Assembly: GCA_030529845.1 (NCBI GenBank)
Contig: JAUMWB010000004.1
Span: forward strand, 45,609 to 109,608
Origin: Rothia sp. (in: high G+C Gram-positive bacteria)
GTDB lineage: Bacteria > Actinomycetota > Actinomycetes > Actinomycetales > Micrococcaceae
Length of the DNA stretch: 64,000 nucleotides
Direction of reading: 5' to 3'
The notes under the pieces are model-generated. The model was not told the origin of the DNA and made no database searches. It saw only the letters and a program-made list of their open reading frames with translations. This document shows positions 62,208 to 64,000 of the stretch, in pieces (position 1 is the first letter of the stretch; the number at the start of each line of letters is the position of its first letter). A program made the position numbers and the translations under genes.

Positions 62208-62834
62208 CTAGGACTGGTTCGCCTGAGTGCCAATCTGGCCGGTAATACGGTGGAAAAGCATGTCCAGAGCTACCACATTGACGCCCTCGGGAATAATCAT
62301 ATCTACATGGCGCTTAGAGGGCTCCACATGTAGCTCATGCATAGGTTTGACGGTAGTGAGGTACTGGGCCTCAACCGACTCGATGGTGCGGCCGCGCTCA
62401 ATCACATCGCGTCGCAGACGGCGCAGGATGCGCACGTCAGCATCTGTATCAACGAAGAGTTTGATGTCGCACAGGTCGCGAATTTCTGGCTCAGCAAAAA
62501 TTAGGATGCCCTCAAGAATGATGATGGGCTGGGGTTCAACAATGAGAGTCTCATCCGACCGGTTGTGATCCGCGAAATCGTAGACGGGGGTCTCGATAGT
62601 CTGCCCCTCGATGAGAGCCTTGAGGTGGGTCACCAAGAGATCGTTATCGAAGGCTTCAGGCGCATCGTAATTCAGCAGACAACGTTGCTCGTAGGTGAGG
62701 TGGTCGTTGCGCTTGTAGTAGTTATCGTGATAAATCACGCCCACCTGACCGTCAAACTTTTCAAGCAAAGAATTAGTCAGGGTAGTTTTGCCAGAGCCGG
62801 TTCCACCAGCAATACCGATAATGAGGGGTTTCAT
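62208..62834 (-). CDS. udk: Uridine kinase
   Basis: 208 residues: Walker A GIAGGTGSGKTTLTNSLLEKF, YHDNYYKRNDHLTYEQRCLLNYDAPEAFDNDLL, PVYDFADHNR, IILEGILIFAEPEIRDLCDIKLFVDTDADVRILRRLRRD. Phosphorylates uridine and cytidine in pyrimidine salvage. ATG at 62834. Divergent from the small unknown gene across a 327-bp gap with GGGGACA repeats. Confidence 0.94.
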   Translation of the reverse strand: MKPLIIGIAGGTGSGKTTLTNSLLEKFDGQVGVIYHDNYYKRNDHLTYEQRCLLNYDAPEAFDNDLLVTHLKALIEGQTIETPVYDFADHNRSDETLIVEPQPIIILEGILIFAEPEIRDLCDIKLFVDTDADVRILRRLRRDVIERGRTIESVEAQYLTTVKPMHELHVEPSKRHVDMIIPEGVNVVALDMLFHRITGQIGTQANQS

Positions 62835-63161
62835 GTGTGTATAGCCCTTGAGGTCGAAGTAGTACTGCTATCTATTGTGGCATGCCCCCTTGGGGACAGA
62901 GCCCGCAGGGACTTGTCCCCCAAAAACCTGGCATAAGCTCTCCCCCTAGCTAGCACGATGTTTCACGGGTAAATTTTTATCAAACACCATCCTCCAGCAT
63001 TTTCCCAGAAAAAGGCCCCACTAGCCCAAACAGGGGTGATTTAAGGTGATTCAAGAAATAGGGGACAAATTTTTTTCGCACCACTGCCCTTTGGGGGACA
63101 AATATGTGTATAGTTGGGTACAGTTCACAAACGATCCACCAGCCACAAAAGGAAGAGCACC
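62835..63161. promoter_or_regulatory. Divergent gap with four GGGGACA motifs
   Basis: GGGGACA occurs at 62892-62898, inverted at 62914-62920, and direct at 63061-63067 and 63095-63101 (preceded by TTTG and followed by AAATA). The last two are about 34 bp apart, near three helical turns. TATAGT near 63110 is a candidate -10 for the downstream gene. Lower GC than the rest of the window, with poly-T and poly-A runs. No ORF is supported. Confidence 0.55.
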
Positions 63162-63584
63162 ATGATTTTTGCAAACTGGGCCACTGACACCTACACCAGT
63201 GCCTCACTGAGCTCTGCAATCAAGCGGCACTCTTCCCACGGTGGGCTCAAGAAGTTTCACAAGGCTCTCCACATGGCTGATTCCATGGTGCGCGGCGAGA
63301 CAGTTGTCGATGTAGCCACCGGCAAGCTCGGTAGCTTTGGCGACGCCCTTCTGGTTATCACCAACGAACGTGTTCTGATTCTCAAGAACTCCTTCCAGGC
63401 TGGCAACAGCCTTTCACTTGACCTGCAATCACTTGACCAGGCCAAGCTGACAAACCTTCCCTTCCTGGGCAACACCCTGACCATCGACGGCTACCGCTTC
63501 AGCCGCATCCCTACCCAGTACACTCCCACCCTGCGAACCCTGCTCGCAGCAGATCTTGCAGGCCACTGGGCTCACGCAGCCTAA
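63162..63584 (+). CDS. Small protein of unknown function, PH-like features
   Basis: 140 residues from ATG at 63162 with GGAAG 7 nt upstream (the frame opens from 63114). Middle part VVDVATGKLGSFGDALLVITNERVLILKNSFQAGNSLSLDLQSLDQAKLTNLPFLGNTLTIDGYRFSRIP has the look of a short bacterial PH/YokE-like beta fold (ITNERVLILK). No signal peptide or membrane span. I do not recognise a specific family. It lies in an AT-richer stretch downstream of the GGGGACA cluster. Confidence 0.6.
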   Translation: MIFANWATDTYTSASLSSAIKRHSSHGGLKKFHKALHMADSMVRGETVVDVATGKLGSFGDALLVITNERVLILKNSFQAGNSLSLDLQSLDQAKLTNLPFLGNTLTIDGYRFSRIPTQYTPTLRTLLAADLAGHWAHAA

Positions 63585-63605
63585 GATCCCTCAGTCTTCA
63601 TACAC

Positions 63606-63641
63606 AAAGGCTGGCCGCACCACCAGGTGCGGCCAGCCTTT
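63606..63641. terminator. Terminator after the small unknown gene
   Basis: AAAGGCTGGCCGCACC (63606-63621) and its exact complement (63626-63641), loop ACCA, followed by T-rich sequence. Confidence 0.9.
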
Positions 63642-63908
63642 TATCTTGCTTTTCGCCCACCTCGAGATGGAAACACAAACGTCCCTTTATAGGGGCAAGT
63701 ACAAAGTTAGCTAGATATCAAAAATAATTTTTTAGCCCAAAACTTCTAGACAAAAAGATATGACTAGGCTTTTTCTATGTAGCAACAGAAAAACTTTCTC
63801 CAGCATTCAAGCACGGACGTGTCAAATAAACGATTTGGTAATACAGTTGTTTCAACAGCTGTTGCAGAATCATCCATAACCTTGCACCACCACTAGAGGA
63901 AAACTACC
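63642..63908. other. AT-rich right-end intergenic region
   Basis: 267 bases of unusually AT-rich DNA without an ORF. CAACAGCTGTTG (63853-63864) is a 12-bp perfect palindrome, preceded by AGTTGTTT. May hold the promoter for the gene beginning at 63909. Confidence 0.35.
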
Positions 63909-63977
63909 GTGACTACGCCTCAGATCCAGCGTTGCACCCTGGCACGCGGAGCAGCCTGGCACGCGGAGGTCAGCTAG
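63909..63977 (+). other. Start of a Tat-like leader ORF, cut short by a 17-bp tandem duplication
   Basis: GTG at 63909 with AGAGGA 8 nt upstream opens (M)TTPQIQRCTLARGAAW, like the short RR-type leaders of Micrococcaceae exported proteins (Cys here instead of the second Arg). It then ends at TAG 63975-63977. CTGGCACGCGGAG is repeated at 63939-63951 and 63956-63968, offset 17. Deleting one unit leaves a frame that is open to the window edge. Whether the real gene continues beyond 64000 cannot be told. Confidence 0.4.
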
Positions 63978-64000
63978 CCGTACGTCTCAATATCTCCAAA

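Overview
The window reads as a chromosomal segment of a moderately high-GC actinobacterium of the family Micrococcaceae. A Rothia-like organism is my best guess. The reasons are the gene orders argS-lysA-hom-thrB-rho-prfA-prmC-sua5, sigR-rsrA, aroA-rsgA-hisN and secA-hpf-comF-lpqB-mtrB-mtrA, a fused multifunctional 2-oxoglutarate decarboxylase (Kgd), a Rho factor with a long Arg/Asp-rich insertion, and a 24-residue bL37-type ribosomal protein. The genus is inference; the order-level placement is firmer. Most of the DNA is core housekeeping sequence with short gaps.

Layout. 1-3704: surface polysaccharide genes (membrane-anchored sugar-nucleotide dehydratase, a double-domain GT2 glycosyltransferase, a divergent SDR epimerase). 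3701-14884: one long minus-strand run for arginyl-tRNA synthetase, lysine and threonine synthesis, Rho, release factor 1, its methylase, and the t6A enzyme Sua5. 14885-19113: an accessory stretch with a broken esterase gene, tRNA-Arg(CCG) followed by long palindromes and a direct repeat, a GNAT-VOC fusion, deoD and a HigBA toxin-antitoxin pair. 19278-30717: hrpA, a two-gene XRE/membrane-protein cassette framed by mirrored 64-bp palindromes, HIT and MBL genes, wreckage of a siderophore ABC transporter, and a Zur-ZnuABC zinc system with a candidate Zur box. 30726-37332: paired CNNM/CBS membrane proteins and kgd. 37518-43582: SGNH-like protein, bL37, SigR/RsrA thiol-stress switch with a candidate autoregulatory promoter, DoxX, aroA-rsgA-hisN. 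43691-52344: SecA, ribosome hibernation factor, ComF, LpqB-MtrB-MtrA. 52412-57366: MetE-like protein, chorismate mutase, MnmA, cysteine desulfurase, TrmL. 57434-64000: HtrA-like protease, TPM-domain protein, PspA, uridine kinase and an AT-richer end with a small unknown protein.

The genes fall into cooperating sets: translation termination and tRNA modification (prfA/prmC, sua5, cysteine desulfurase plus mnmA, trmL); envelope homeostasis (MtrAB-LpqB, SecA, HtrA, PspA, TPM); zinc supply (Zur/ZnuABC); and oxidative stress control (SigR/RsrA). No phage, CRISPR array, insertion sequence with a transposase, or rRNA operon was seen.

The signals that the genes do not explain are: (a) the XRE/membrane cassette between two mirror-image palindromes, with its own consensus promoter and operator-like repeat; (b) an over-frequent GGCGTCC/GGACGCC word that also forms the ends of three intergenic hairpins, reminiscent of uptake-sequence terminators in other phyla; (c) a GGGGACA motif cluster upstream of a small unknown gene; (d) a 94-nt nested palindrome between the cysteine desulfurase gene and mnmA; and (e) several gene remnants. 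All motif counts were made by eye.
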